This document shows, piece after piece, positions 10,318 to 22,920 of a stretch of DNA of 64,000 bases. The notes under the pieces are model-generated. The model was not told the DNA's origin. It made no database searches and saw only the letters and a list, made by a program, of their open reading frames with translations. The DNA lies in the NCBI GenBank assembly GCA_002794785.1, contig NBBA01000001.1, positions 4,092,001 to 4,156,000 of the forward strand, in the 5' to 3' direction. Source of the DNA: Coniferiporia sulphurascens (lineage: Eukaryota; Basidiomycota; Agaricomycetes; Hymenochaetales; Hymenochaetaceae). A program made the position numbers and the translations under genes. Each line of letters starts with the position of its first letter. Within the stretch, counting starts at the first letter, position 1.

Positions 10318-11603
10318 TTAAAAGAACATCCGCGGTGCGAGTTTTGCGAGATTACCGCAAACAATTTTGCCATCGAGAACTAGTTCGCTGATTGCCTTCC
10401 CAGTACCCGGGGCATTGCATATACCCTGTTAAGATTTATCAGAGGCTTCAAACCCGATAGAATGACAGTTGCCTTTACCCAGCATGTATGTCCTGCAGCA
10501 ATTATAAGACCCTTGACCTTCTCGTCTTCTCCAACAATTGGGCAGCCTCGTGGGCCTGAATCCACGTTCGGAAGATAGCAGGCCTGGCGTGCGGTCACCT
10601 CCCCGCCGCGAAGCTCCGGGCTGATCGCTGAGACTTGCACAAATAGCGCGTCGCACACCTTGTGATCAACCTGCACTTCTGCGACAGACACGGGAAGCGG
10701 CAGGCCATCACCGGGGGAGCATGCATATACCTCGTTGTTCGGACGTGCGTAGATTTCGGGCGAAGCGTTTGGGTATGGTTCGGGCATGGCGATCTCTGTA
10801 AATAGCGCATATGCAGACACTGGACGTGTTGGACGAATCGTGATCGAGTGAGCGCGTGTCCCAGAGATAGGTGCCTGCGGGAGGATTGTCTGCGTCCATG
10901 GCCCTGCCGAGACGATAACGTGCGAGGCGGGAATTGTGTGCGACTCGCCGGAGCTTGCGTCCGTGTATGTGACCGAGGAGACCGCTCGCGTCTGCTTCCC
11001 CCCATTTTCGAGGTCTACGTACGAGATGCCTGTTGCCTTCCCGAGGATTACTCTGGCACCGTTCTCCTGAGCAAGCGCGCACATACTTGTTGTGAACAGA
11101 TAAGGGTGAACTTGCGCCGTCTCGCGTTCCCCTGCCATTGGTTCGTAATTATGCGTCAATGTCTCCTTAACCCAGTCGAGGTCGTCTGGGAGCAAGGCTT
11201 TCCCTCTTCTCCTTGAGTCAGTATTTCCGGAGGCCATACCGTCCTTCTTGCTCAATGAGATCGCAGATGGCATCCCAGTACCGTCTACAGCCTCTCCTTT
11301 CCCTTCCCACTGTCCGACGTTCGTGTACCGCCAACCCCAGCGGTCCGCACCATCGTGCACTTGTGCAAGACGTTCATGTTCTTTGAATGTAATTTCCACA
11401 AGCTCTCTCGGATATGCCCATTTTGCGACGAGTCCTCCAGCTTTACCGGACGCGCCACCTGCGACCGAAGAGGCCTCGAGGATTGTCACCGCGGTCGTCT
11501 CTGGTGAATATGCTTCATGATGCGTCAGATAGTACGCCGTCGTGCATCCTATGATGCCTCCGCCAATGATTACTATGTGTTTCTTAAAAGATGTGTCTGC
11601 CAT
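10318..11603 (-). CDS. FAD-dependent oxidoreductase, DAO superfamily (Tda3-like)
   Basis: Two exons, 11603-10479 and 10425-10318, encode 410 aa. The N-terminal dinucleotide-binding motif HIVIIGGGIIGCTTAYYL begins at residue 9, followed by the acidic strand end VTILEA and SVAGGASGKAGG, typical of D-amino-acid-oxidase-like flavoproteins. The C-terminus across the intron reads GLIIAAGHTCW-GICNAPGTGKAISELVLDG, the second FAD-contact region, and ends RMFF. The length and the GHTCWGI.NAPGTGKA signature match the fungal Tda3/FAD oxidoreductase group, reported in yeast to affect endosome-to-Golgi traffic; the substrate is unsettled. The intron is 53 nt (10478-10426) with GTAAAG and CAG ends. The start is the ATG at 11603; the longer frame upstream has no support. 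A D-amino-acid oxidase proper or a sarcosine oxidase is less likely. Confidence 0.86.
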
Positions 11604-11886
11604 TGTCGATATTGAGAGTCGGCAGCGGGAGGGTGCAGTGCACGACACACACTGTGACACCGGAATCTGGATTAGCTGGGTATATGCGCCGGCCCGGTAG
11701 TCCGGTGTGTCGTCATGATATGCATGTTGGTTGTTACAACGCTGCAAGATATTCATCCCGAAAAACACTTCGTTGTCCGAGTCTATACTATGCTAAACAT
11801 ATGACAATCCAATATCCCGTACTACTAGCAATACAATTTGATTTTCTGTCTTATTTGTTCCAAACAACGTCCGTTCCGACTCTAAC

Positions 11887-14800
11887 TCACCTCCCCTTTC
11901 TCCCTAGGAAACCCTTCTGACCCAAACCCGGTACACGTATCGGCAACTGTGACCGATCCTCATCCATAAATCCTGCTGCGCTGATCTCGTCGAAACGTTC
12001 TGCCTCTTCGACAGCATCCATATTATCGAGCCACTCATCCGCCTCCGGCTCGCTTCCCGGCAGCGGCGCATTGTTGTTCGTTGACGGCGTAGACACTGAA
12101 CGAGAATCTCTTCCTCCAGAGTTCGACATTGTGTCATTATCGCCGCCACTGTCATTGTCGTGAATAGCATCGTGTTCCTGGAGCTCTTCCTGGCTCAAGA
12201 AAGCCTCATCTTCCTCGTCAAATTCAAGTGGAACACGGCCCGACAAGCCATCGTCCGGACGTGGGATCAGGCGTGGTGAGCGCACTTTCTTAATCCCTCT
12301 GCTCAAACGTCCAAAACTCTCGTTTACACCCTCCGTCAGCCCCGCTGCAACGCTGCGTATCGGAATCGCAGACTTGAACGATCCCGGCCGTGCGCCGTTG
12401 GGCAACATAGGGATGACAGGTGGAGATGAGCCCGAATAGTCAAGACCAGAGAAAATAGCAGACGCCAGCGGCTCATCAAGAGATCGAACGGCGCGGGCAT
12501 CCTGAGGACTGGTACCAGCACTGACGAAAGACTCGCCGTGTCCGGTAGTGTAGACATTTGCCTCGACCTCCCTGCGTACTTCTATCTTTTCGACAGGGAT
12601 ATCGAAATGCAGACGTCGTATAAGCGCATGGTAGTCTTCACCAAGCGCGAAGAACGAAAATTGATGGGAGAGGTAAACGGAGCCAGGAAGGACCGACGTA
12701 GAGCGTGAACATGTTGACAACTCCGCTTGTGACAACCACCTGGGTCAAATCTGTCAATACAGGATAAGCAAGCACACAATGGGACTACTTACTCAGATTT
12801 CGTCACGATACGCCGTTCCAGCGGTCCTTGCTCAGTAACCAGCGGTTCCTTCACATCGCTCCATTTAGAATCTCTCACTAGATTCCAAGTCGCAATGGTC
12901 GAGTCCTTTGCAACCAGTTCCGTCGGAAGCTGCACTGTTGTCGGGGACATGACGGTAGAGGTAGGGGCTTTCGGGGGCGACGCACTGGGGCGACTCATAA
13001 AGCCAACACCAGGAAGAGAGATACTAGTTGCGGCGGGTATAGGTAATGATGCAAAGAACGAGGAGCCTGTTTCCCCAATTCTTGTAGAAATAGTCAAACG
13101 GCGTAAAGATAAAGACCCATCCGAAGAGTCGAAGACGAGGATATCTTGATAATTCGTAGGCTTTGGAGGAAGCCTTGGTGATACAGATTGTGTACGCCGT
13201 TGCGGGGCTGTAGAAGGTAATGATGATGATACAGAAGATGGAGGAGAAAATGCATTATGTGTTGGGAGAAATTTCATGGGTAATGTTTCAGAAAAAGATA
13301 TAAAAGAGAATGCCAAGGGAACTGCGAGTTGCTCAGGAGAAGACACAGGGTTAGAACGTAGTCGCACAATAGGCCTCACTTCTGTTGACAGCGGCTGCTA
13401 TTATTTGAACATAAGCAACGGTCCTCCAAAATAGATAAAACAGATGAAAAAATGCCTACAGTTTCACCAACATTCTTTACCCTTCCATCCATGTGACTCG
13501 CTTCGTCCGGTTTCCCACCATACGGATTAGTAGGAAACAGATGGATCGTTCGTTTGCGAGTGCTTACGCCAACCCATCTGCTATCGTAAGAATAGTTCAC
13601 CGCTTCGATGATTCCGTGCGTCCGCCCTCGACGTAGGTCATAGATGTGCCACGGTGAGGTCGTCGCTGCCGCCTCATAACTAGAAAGTGAGAGACCAGAA
13701 CGACCGTCCATAGACCCGGTGGAATCCTTGCGTGAGGATCCTAATTCGGGCTTGTCCCGTATACTGTGTACACCGCTGTCCAAAGCGACACAACGCTGAA
13801 CACGAGATCGTGGCTTGATTTGATACAAGCGCACGACGCCGCCGTCATTTGGAATAACAGCCAAGTTTGTCCCGTCTTCTGAAAACTTCAATCCTGCAAC
13901 AATTTGCCCACCAGGCATTGTAAATTCCGAGAGACGTTCCGGCCTTCCACTCTCCCTATTGTCAAGCAAAGGCTGAAGATCTAACACAGTGATATGACCA
14001 AACTCTGAAGAGGGCGGCGCTCCAGATTCGCGTCGTGATGCGGCATGCTTAACCGGTCCTTGTCCGTCTGGATCTGTCTGCATGGAGGCCGACGGGTCAT
14101 GAGATGCCTCGCGTTCACGACGAATGGTCGAAGTGGCGGAAGGTGCACTCCGCGAAAAGAACTTACGCAGACCTCCCCCGACCTCCCCCGATGCTGAATT
14201 GTTCCTTTCCCCCCGAGCTGCCGCGACAGCAATACCTCCGAGAGTCTTCATCCCACTCAGCAAGCCACCGCCCACCTTCATCGCTGCGTTTCCGATGTCC
14301 GCTTGACTGACATTCAATGGGCCAAGCTGGATGGAATGCGGATGTGGGACGGCCATGCGGGGGTAGATATTAGTGAGTGAAGCAGATTCAGGGGTCGGGG
14401 AGGCGGACGCAAATGCAAGAAGGCGCGAAGAAAGAGAAAAGACGGCATGTGGACGATCCTGGCGCGCTGAATAAACGGTTTCAAGGGAGCCTTCGGATGT
14501 TTGTACTGATACAGGACGAGCGAAAAGGGAGAGCTGTCGTGATTGAATTGTGTGTAAAATGTTAAGGGTGCGAGCGCATAATATGTGCAAGGAAGAAGGT
14601 GAAGTGGTGCTCTGCGAGAAATAAGACAAAAATCAGTTCAAACGGCAATATTAGTTGGTACACGGCACCTACAACGACAATGAAGGAATTACTAGCTTGA
14701 AGTGATGTTACACTGGCCCCTGAAAAATCGAGTTTCTGGACAACTTCATGCGAAGCTAATGAGTAAACCAATAAATAGCACGCGTCATGCTCTTCGACAC

Positions 14801-16189
14801 TAAGAGAAAGTGAGTTAACTGGTACTAGTATGGGGGACGACCTTCAGATACTTACATGATTCCAATCAATGGCCTCTTATCCTTATACAAGTCATTTGTT
14901 GAGCCGGGTCCAGGAACAGGTAGGACGATGCATGCGGCGACGGCTCCGGATATGCGACGATTCAGGATCTCCCGGACCTCTCCTAAATGGGTAGTATCCC
15001 ATATTTGTAATCCATTCTCGTAACCGATGAACAAGAGCCTTCGTGGCGATGATGGTGACGAAGGAAACGACAAGAACGCGAAAGAAGCAAACACAACTTT
15101 GTCGCTCCCAACAATTGAGGTAGGGTAACGCGTGTGCTTGGGAGCAGTGGGAGGTGGCATGGTGTCTTCGTCAGAATCGCTGAGTTTAGGAGCATGTGGA
15201 GTCATCTTGAGCCGTGCTCGATCTCGATCTCGAGCTTCCGCAAAGTTCCCCGTACTTCGACGCCTCGCCTCCTTTGCACTCACGAATGGATCCGTGGAAG
15301 TTTGCAAGATAGGGTTATTGAAGCTGGAGCCATTGACGGTCACGTTCGTTATTCTCGGAGCCGCAAAGTTAGTCAAAGGATTTGAGAACCCGAAAGATGG
15401 CAACTGCGGAGAAGCCGGTAAAAGAGACTGCACGTTTTGCAGCTGTCGAGAAAGGGATGATGGGGAAGTGGGATTCCTAGTTTACATGTTTCAATTTCAT
15501 CAGTTCAGACAATTGACAAAGGCAAGGTCTGCATACCTAGTAACTAAAATAGGAGCCCTCGTACGGCCAGAGCCGCGATGTGAGGACACTGGCGGCGAGT
15601 CATGCCCTGATAAAGCAGTCTCTTGCCCAAGGGGAGATCCAAGTTCGTCCAGAGGCCGAGCTGGCTCTACACCGCCATGTAAACCGCCGGAGATAGACTC
15701 CGTCTGTCCTTCATCCTCCCCGTCGTCAATAAGGCGTAAGGGGGAGAGCTCAGGAGTATCCGATTCAACCATGGCCTCGCGAGGGTCGTGCGAGAGGTTG
15801 TGTTCCTGAGCATCAGCAACGGGTTCGCCGAGACCAATGAATGGGTCGAAGTCAATATCCACCGAGCCGTCATGAGGTTCGTTCCACGCCTGAGGTACGC
15901 CCCACCCATTACTGGAGACGTCTCTCACGGGGTGCTCCTGCGCTTCATGCATAAATACATTCGTCTCGGGCTCAACGTCCAGGTGAAGCTCGTCTAGCTG
16001 CGCAGAGGATAGGAGCTCCCGCTCCGCCGCAGCGTCCTCCGCCGGCGGCAATTCCATAGGGTCAGCGCGTTCGGGGAGGATGGTGACGGGCATCGAAACG
16101 AGCGAATGCGCGTGAGCCTTTCTATTGCTGCGGTGCTGCGCTTTCTTGGCACCATGCTTTGATGTGCGTGAAGAGGGCGTGTCGTACAT
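11887..16189 (-). CDS. BCAS3-domain WD40 protein
   Basis: Six exons (16189-15537, 15476-14856, 14799-14673, 14611-13468, 13381-12793, 12739-11887) encode 1328 aa. An acidic, unstructured N-terminus of about 260 residues is followed by WD40-like blades: LLFIGYENGLQIWDT, LLVYSLASHEVVQKL, LHILCARTLNILHTI and FSEDGTNLAVIPNDGGVVRLYQI. The diagnostic BCAS3 stretch is RWVGVSTRKRTIHLFPTNPYGG, and the conserved C-terminal part has WLSQAELSTCS and HQFSFFALGEDYH. The tail is strongly acidic (FDEEDEAFLSQEELQEHD). BCAS3 proteins are distant PROPPIN relatives that bind phosphoinositides at autophagic membranes in animals; a similar role here is inference. The last exon ends in AGGTGAGT, so its stop (TGA) coincides with a possible donor, and a further short exon cannot be excluded. 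Confidence 0.88.
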
Positions 16190-17010
16190 TAAACGGATTG
16201 TAAGAAGGCGGCGCTAGTACTGGTTACGCTCAATGGGCTTCCAGAGGCCAGGCCGCCAGGTGGACCAGAGAAGAAAGACAAAGAAAGCCCAGTTGTCCTT
16301 ATAATTTAAACCAAGTCAAGTGAGATGTAAAGAGAGGTATATCGATGTTGGGGAGGCTCGCAGTACTGGTTGATTGCCTCAGACCGAGTCAGCCCCGTCG
16401 CGGCCAGCGACCAGTTAAGTACACCTAACTAGCCCGTAAAAGGAAATTTTCTGTAACGATTGTTCCGTTACCCCTCTCCATCTCCGCCGCGCCACATGAA
16501 TGCCTACTTCGATTCGGAACGCACAGATAAGTAACTACGGCTATTTCTTCTTTATTCGTGTAATTTCAACCATCGGCATACACGGACGAATGGGGGTGCT
16601 AGCGGTTCATATCTCCAGTAAATGATGGATTAAATGAGCGTTCTAAAAACCGGCGAGGCTTATAATACGGGGAACTAGTGTGGGGCTATGAAAACAGTGT
16701 CGAACTAAATAAGATTGAAGTGAAAGGCTATACTTGGTGGCAACCAGAGCGCGGGGAAGTCGAGTCCTTATCTCGTTAATAACTGGGGAATCATTTCAAG
16801 GAGCGGCAGTGGGTATTATGCGAGTAAAGGATCGTATCTGGTTGAATTGGTTTGGAATATGAATAGATAGGCAATGATGGGAAAGAGAAAGGCAAGAGGC
16901 GCATGCAGCGTGTACAAAATACCATATAGCAACCCAGAGAGACGAAGATGATGGAGGGTAGTAACTGGAGGAAATAGAGAATAGTGCAACACCTTGAGCA
17001 CCGTCAACTG
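16190..17010. other. Intergenic, BCAS3 promoter and kinase 3' flank
   Basis: It lies between the BCAS3 start and the kinase stop, both on the minus strand. No coding frame with motifs was seen; the 16816-17007 minus frame lies just beyond the kinase stop and is probably 3' UTR. Confidence 0.5.
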
Positions 17011-20000
17011 CTAACGAGGAGAAGCAAATAACGAAAGCACTTTCTCCGCGCCCTCCTTGTACTTCTTCAGTTTTTTGGGCTTCGGCTTCTCGGGTTCGTC
17101 GATCGCGATGACACGCCTACCAGCGTTTGGAGAGTGTGTGCCGTTGGCGTCCAAATCAGCAGAGGTGCTTGGTTGGGGGGTATCGCCGTTAATTGACTGG
17201 TCGTCCGATGAGGCCATGGAAGTCGTTGACTCTTTGCTCTTCAGGGACGGACCTGCCATAGTGCTCGGGTGAGTCGAGGTGGATGGCGTCAGCATCCCGG
17301 TACTGCTCGACGTTACAGACGAAACAGTATTGGATTTCGATGGCTGGATCGAAGTCTTGCCGGTGCCATTGGTTGATGCATTTGAGGATGGCGGTGAGCG
17401 CGCTCTCAAAAATTGCTTCGGATTGCGTCGGAACGTAAGTCCAGGGTTTCTTCCTCTCCTTTGCTTCTCCGACGGGGAGGGCGAACATGCCTCAGCGGTA
17501 GTTATGTCTGATGCCAGAGACATGCCGGACACATTCCTCTGCTGCGAGCTTTTGCTTGGAGTCGTCGACTTACGGAACACTGCAAGCCTATAACGATCGA
17601 CAACCCCCCGCGCAAACAAACTTGTGCCCTTTGCACCGTTGCGATCTTCGGCACCGGCACCTGGTGCCTCAATGAAGTCCCAGTCGTCATCCTCGTCACG
17701 CTCCGTTGCAGCATCGTCTTCGTCCCCACCATCGGAGAGGTATTTGTCCAGAGCATGAATACCCGATTTCTCTCTCCGAGTACGGGTATTACGGAAGGGG
17801 GCGATAAATCTCGACGCTGTAGCTGATGGTACAGGCTTGGCCGCAGGTTGATGTATAGTGCTGTTTTGCAGAGGTGCTGGTGGCGTCTGCTCCACCTCTT
17901 CTGCACCAGTAACTTCAGGCGTTTTCTCCGGCAAAACGTGAGAGCCTATGTCCTTCACAGGTGTCAACGATTCAGGAGTGCTCACGATGGCAATCGCTGC
18001 TTTATGAAGTGCGGCAATCTCCTCTGCGGGAGTAAGCACAGGTAAGTCTGCCTTCCGCGCTTCAGGTGTCTTTGGTTCTTCTATTTCTTCCGACGGACGC
18101 ATTTCGTCTTCCGCAGTCTGACCAACATCCGCATTTGCTAGTCTCTGGATGTCTTCCTCATCATCAATCTCATCACCTCCCTCGTCCTCTTCTTCAGCCT
18201 CAACTTCATCATCCTCATCGTCAATGAGCACAGAATGCCTTCCTTTGAACGAGTAGCCGTCAAATAGATCGGCTTCTTCATCCAATGGTCGCGTGGAAGA
18301 GCTTCTGGACTGGGCAGGTGTGCGCAAGGCAACCTCTTCGCCATCAGTCTTTTCACCCCCTTCGACACGATCTTCGCCTGATTCTGCTTGTTCGTTCTCA
18401 TCGGCAATGACAGGTTCCATATCAAGGAACGTGTCGTCAAAGTTCTGTGTGTCACTTGCATTGAGGGGATCGATGGGTGGAATATACGGGGCTATACAAT
18501 TCTCGTCAGTAAAGAGGGATATCAATGTGTTGTTAACTCTGCTTACGGATGTAGCGCTTATAATAAACGTGAGACCAATCGCTGTACCTTTAGTCAGCGA
18601 AAATTCGTAATGAGAGCTAGATAGAACAGCGCACATCATAGAGAAATAAGGATGACGTTTAATGCGAGGCTGTTTCATCCTCAGGGCGGGATTACGTTGG
18701 AGAAGCTGTAAGATCCATTATGAATATCACATTCCGGCCTTATGAAAAGCCTGACTCACGCCACGAATGAGACTCTTTGTGTCCTGGTCCATCACCCTAT
18801 CTTCCGGAAATTTGAGTTCGTCCTGCAGCACGCGGACGTACATCTCCGAATGATTGTTAGCCCAGAATGGAGTCTAAAATTCCATGAGTAAGTTGAATGC
18901 AATATACGACCAGCAACTCACGATGCCAGTAAGCATCTCGTACAACATCGTCCCGAAGCTCCACCAATCAACCTCGTAGCTGTAAGGCTGACCTTGAATG
19001 ACTTCCGGCGCAAGGTATTCCGCCGTTCCACAAAATGTTGAAGTTGAGTCGTTTTGTCCAATCGGCCAAGCACTCTTATCTTCTCCCTTCATCCAGTGCG
19101 GCAATGGCTGCTGGTCTGGATGGAATTCGGTGCGCGAGCCTGACGGAGTCGCAGGGGCTGTATTCGGGGATGTCCGTCGCGGGAATTCTTTTGACAGACC
19201 GAAGTCAGTGAGCACAATATGCCCGTCCGCACCGATGAGAATGTTCTCAGGCTTTAAGTCACGGTAGATCACGCCTGCCGCATGCAAACCATCAACACCC
19301 TCGACAATTTCTGCGGCATAAAAGCGGGCGCGGTCGCGTCCGAGACGCCCCCAGCGCGCAAGCTGTGTCGCAAGATCGCCACCAGGATGGAAGTCCATGA
19401 CGAGGAAGAGATTTTCTTTGTCGTGGAATGACCACCACAGCTTTACAACAAATGGGTCTTTCGCTTCGCGGGCCATACGTTTCAATACTGCTTGCTCTGT
19501 CAATGTATGTTGCAGCTCTTGATGCGCAAGTACGTGTCGCTTGGTGATGGCTTTCAATGCATAAAGACTTTGCGACTTCTTGTGCCGCACAAGTAGTACC
19601 TTCCCTGCGCAACCTTTACCAAGCACACGCATCATCTCGAAATCATCGATGACGACCTTCTTTGCCGCTTTAGCTTTTTTCAAAAGTTTATTCTTGCTGC
19701 GTAATGCGAACTTCGAGCGGCTGCTCTTGTGCTTGACGCCAGACGTTGATATAGAAGAGTCATCGTCCATCGTTGTTGTGCTCCTAGCCTCTTCTACCTC
19801 CGTCTCAATTTGAGCTTCGCTCTCATATTCCGCGGTGGATTCGTCGCCATCATTCTTCAAAGGCGAAGCTTCGAAGATACGGGACATGCGCGTCGCCTTA
19901 TCTGGATCCGCGGATTGTGAGCGTGGTATGCGGCTGGCTATGACCGCATTTGTCTCCGTTGGCGTTGATACGGACTTCGTACTCGTCATCTTCGAAGCGT

Positions 20001-21865
20001 CAGGGATTTCAATGGAACCGCGAGTTAGAATATCGCCAGGTCTGGGCGTTCCAGGCACATCTTGCGCAGAAGCTTCGCCGTCCTCACGATCCTCTTTATC
20101 TCTATTCTCCGTGTTTCGCGCGTCATCCTCCTCCTCCTCTCTGATCTTACCGATAATACCTGCATTAAGTTCCTCAGATTTAGGAAGCGCCAAATCGTCC
20201 GTCTCACCGTCTAGTCCAACCATGACGGCTGACTCGACGATGGAAGCATCATCAGGTACCTCCGCTTTCCGCAATTGGTGCTTCGATCCGGAGAGGTGTG
20301 CAGCTAAATCACTCCTGACACGCTTCACAGCCCTTTCCACGCGCTCGCTGATCAGGTCCTCCGTGCGTATTCGCACGAATCGCCTCCACGACTTTGACTG
20401 TTTCAGCGCAGGCTCGTTTGCCAGCGCCGTCAAGTAACCTGCGAGTGCCGTGCTCATTGCGCTACTAGCATCCGACGGCGTAGCTAACGGCGAGGTGAAA
20501 GGATCCCAATTGTCAAGTTCCTTCCCGGGAGTCGATGCAGAGATCGATTGTGACATTGGTGAGCTTTGGGGATTAGCGCTGCCAGCCAAGCTATTCCTAG
20601 AGCTTGGCGCTGTGTGTGGAGTCTTCGTGTCTTTTGGTCGCTCGCGCCTGTTCGGGCCAGGCGACGCCAAACGAGAAAGAGTGTGCAAGAATGAGGACTT
20701 CCGCTTTTTGTCAGCAAGACCGTCCACACTCTCGTCCTGATTCTGAAGGGGGACGTCAGGCAAGGCAAGGTCGGCGTGTGCCGAAACAATTTTTCGGTGC
20801 AAATCTTGGATTTCTTGACCAGTCCTGGTCAGCGTCATGTGGTGCGTAGGCGCTGAAAAGCGGAATTCAAGTCAGTAAACCCCCAGTAAGTGGCAGGAAA
20901 AAGAAAACGAGAAAGATATGGACTGGGCATATGGTCCAACAGACCGGGAGGGCGGTAGTTTTGTAGCATAGAAAGGCGAAAATGATTGCATAAGCTCACA
21001 ATGATGCATCATGACGCTGACACGAGTGTACAATGTGCGGTGTGAGGAAATTGAAATATCAAAGCAACTCCCGATACAAACAGCGACTCCAATCGTTTGG
21101 AGTATGGAGAGCTTATGCATAGCCAGTTTTATTCGGAGAAAACCCAGTCATGTGACCTTTCAGTGCATTCTCCCCTCCGACAATGCAATGCACGATGAAG
21201 GGAACGGACGCAAAGTTGAATGAAATCAGTCGCGTGGACGACGCACTTTTTATGTAGATACTGTAGCAGCGCTTGTCATATGGAGACTCTGCGACGCTGA
21301 CGCTCCAAGGTCCGTCCTGAGCCTCAATTCGCGCCATCTTCCGCCGACTTGCACGCTCCTGTGGAATCTCCAACGTTTTCGTCATTTTCTTCTTTGAGTC
21401 AGGAGAGTTCAGGTTAATCGTGTCGGATTGCAACGGAAGCACTGAAGTGAGTTTGGGGGTAGACGGGAGGGAAGGGGTATTGGATTGAAAGAAAGATATA
21501 TCAGTGACGCTCGCTCGGTCTTCGCGGGTGCGTGCCGCCTTCTTTCTATAGCTCAGCGAAACGAAGTACGAGCCCGATCCGGAGCTCGTTACGTCTAAAC
21601 TGCGGCGTTCCCTGAGCGTGTTGACTTTCTCCTTCTCCACGTGTGCCTGCGCGCTGCGTAAAAAGGAGCTGCTGGAAACGGGCGGCGGGGTAGGCGAAGC
21701 GGGTCGACTGTTATAGGAATGGAGGCCGAGGACAGAGCTGAGACCCCTCCTAGTCTTTGCGTTTGTGCGCTGCGGTGCTTCGGAAACGTTCGATCCGATA
21801 ACACGACTGGGCATCAAGAAGGGGGGCGGAGACAGCTGCTTTGAGGCAACGCTGTGCGGGTACAC
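17011..21865 (-). CDS. PX-domain AGC-family serine/threonine kinase (SGK3-like architecture)
   Basis: Six exons (21865-21247, 20852-18922, 18873-18760, 18705-18635, 18587-18547, 18491-17011) encode 1418 aa. A PX domain begins near residue 185 (GPWSVSVAESPYDKRCYSIYIK joins TPTHHMTLTRTGQEI over the first intron), is split by a low-complexity insert, and ends in LAGYLTALANEPALKQS. After 200 acidic residues the kinase starts at about 611 (GKGCAGKV). It has the catalytic loop YRDLKPEN (about 736-743), DFG (about 756) and the activation loop TFCGTAEYLAPE (about 812), preceded by a 50-residue insertion. The C-terminal AGC tail has DWSHVYYKRY and a hydrophobic motif FDGYSF. A 400-residue acidic/serine-rich tail follows. 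Family knowledge implies phosphoinositide recruitment and PDK1/TORC2-type activation. MPSRVIGS (21814) is an alternative start. Confidence 0.88.
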
Positions 21866-22920
21866 TTAGCGCTGATAGTAGGAAAATAGAAAAGGCTGAA
21901 TGTGAAGGGTGACAGGGAGTTTGGCGGGCGCTGATTACGGAAAGGAGCGTGAAGGCAAGCCCAACGAGGATTACGGTTGAAAGGGTAATTTAGAAAAAAG
22001 TCTGAAGGTGACGAGGTAGGGGGCGTGCACAGATTCTGCGAGGCTGCCTCGAGGCCGGGAAGCGGGAAGCCGAGATCGCAGTCGCGTGTCAGAAGCAAGA
22101 GTGGAAAAGCGGCTTGTGCGCTCAACACGTCGGGCGGCGACACACACGGATCTTATAGGTTGGCGGATGCTGAGAAAGAGGGAACGACGGGGACGATCTA
22201 AAAAGCGAGGAGACACTGTTGGTTGCGTTGCCGGCCTGCTGTAGGTGGATTACTATAAACTGACCGCCTATTTTCCCAATCGAGCAGTGGCTTTCAGCTA
22301 GTCACAGTTATATATATATATATATATAAGTATACACATCCTCTGCTGCTAAAAGCACCCATAAAGTTCGCTGTGCGCATGCAAACACAAGGCTCCTCGG
22401 GCGGCCGTGCCCTCGCTCTTGTTTTGCGCAGTTTCTCACACAAGGGGACCGGAAAGCGTTTCGGATGGATCCTCATTAACAAAAACGCCCCCAATATATT
22501 CTGGTATCCATGCACAACGGCCGTCCCGCTCCTGGTCCCCTTTATTTCCTTGCCCGGGATTATTCAGCAAGCTGCCGAAGGACAATTGTGGCTCTAATTT
22601 ATCCCACCGGGAGTAACCCCTGGCGGGGTCAATTAATATCAGCAAACCCAAATACCTGTTAGGACTTGTCCCAACTAGGAAAGCATACAGGGAGCCTCGG
22701 CCTCCCAGCGCAGGTGGCAAAACGTGAGCACAACAGACGCGTCCCCTCCCACCAATAGGAGGAATCTTTTCCACCTTTCCCAGCCCTTTGCGGCGGCGTC
22801 GCACTCTCAGCATCAGCGACCTACACCCGCTCCTGCAACTTCCGCGTCTCGCACCCATATCACACTCTAGCGAAAAGCTTAGCTGGTTTTCGCTCTCGCT
22901 TGACTTTCCACCCTGACAAG
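21866..22920. other. Divergent promoter region with TA microsatellite
   Basis: This 1.05-kb gap separates the kinase and acidic-protein starts. It contains a (TA)10 tract at 22309-22328. The 140-codon minus frame at 22436-22858 has no motifs and is rejected as a gene. Confidence 0.5.
22309..22328. repeat. TA dinucleotide microsatellite, 10 units
   Basis: Ten uninterrupted TA units are followed by AGTATA. The tract lies between two divergent genes and is likely to vary in length. Confidence 0.85.

Noticed and set aside
19835..20437. 200-codon plus-strand open frame
   Set aside because: It lies antisense to the kinase's acidic/serine-rich linker, where biased codons leave the opposite strand open; no motifs.
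22436..22858. 140-codon minus frame between kinase and acidic protein
   Set aside because: No motif, occupies a divergent promoter, and overlaps frames on the other strand.
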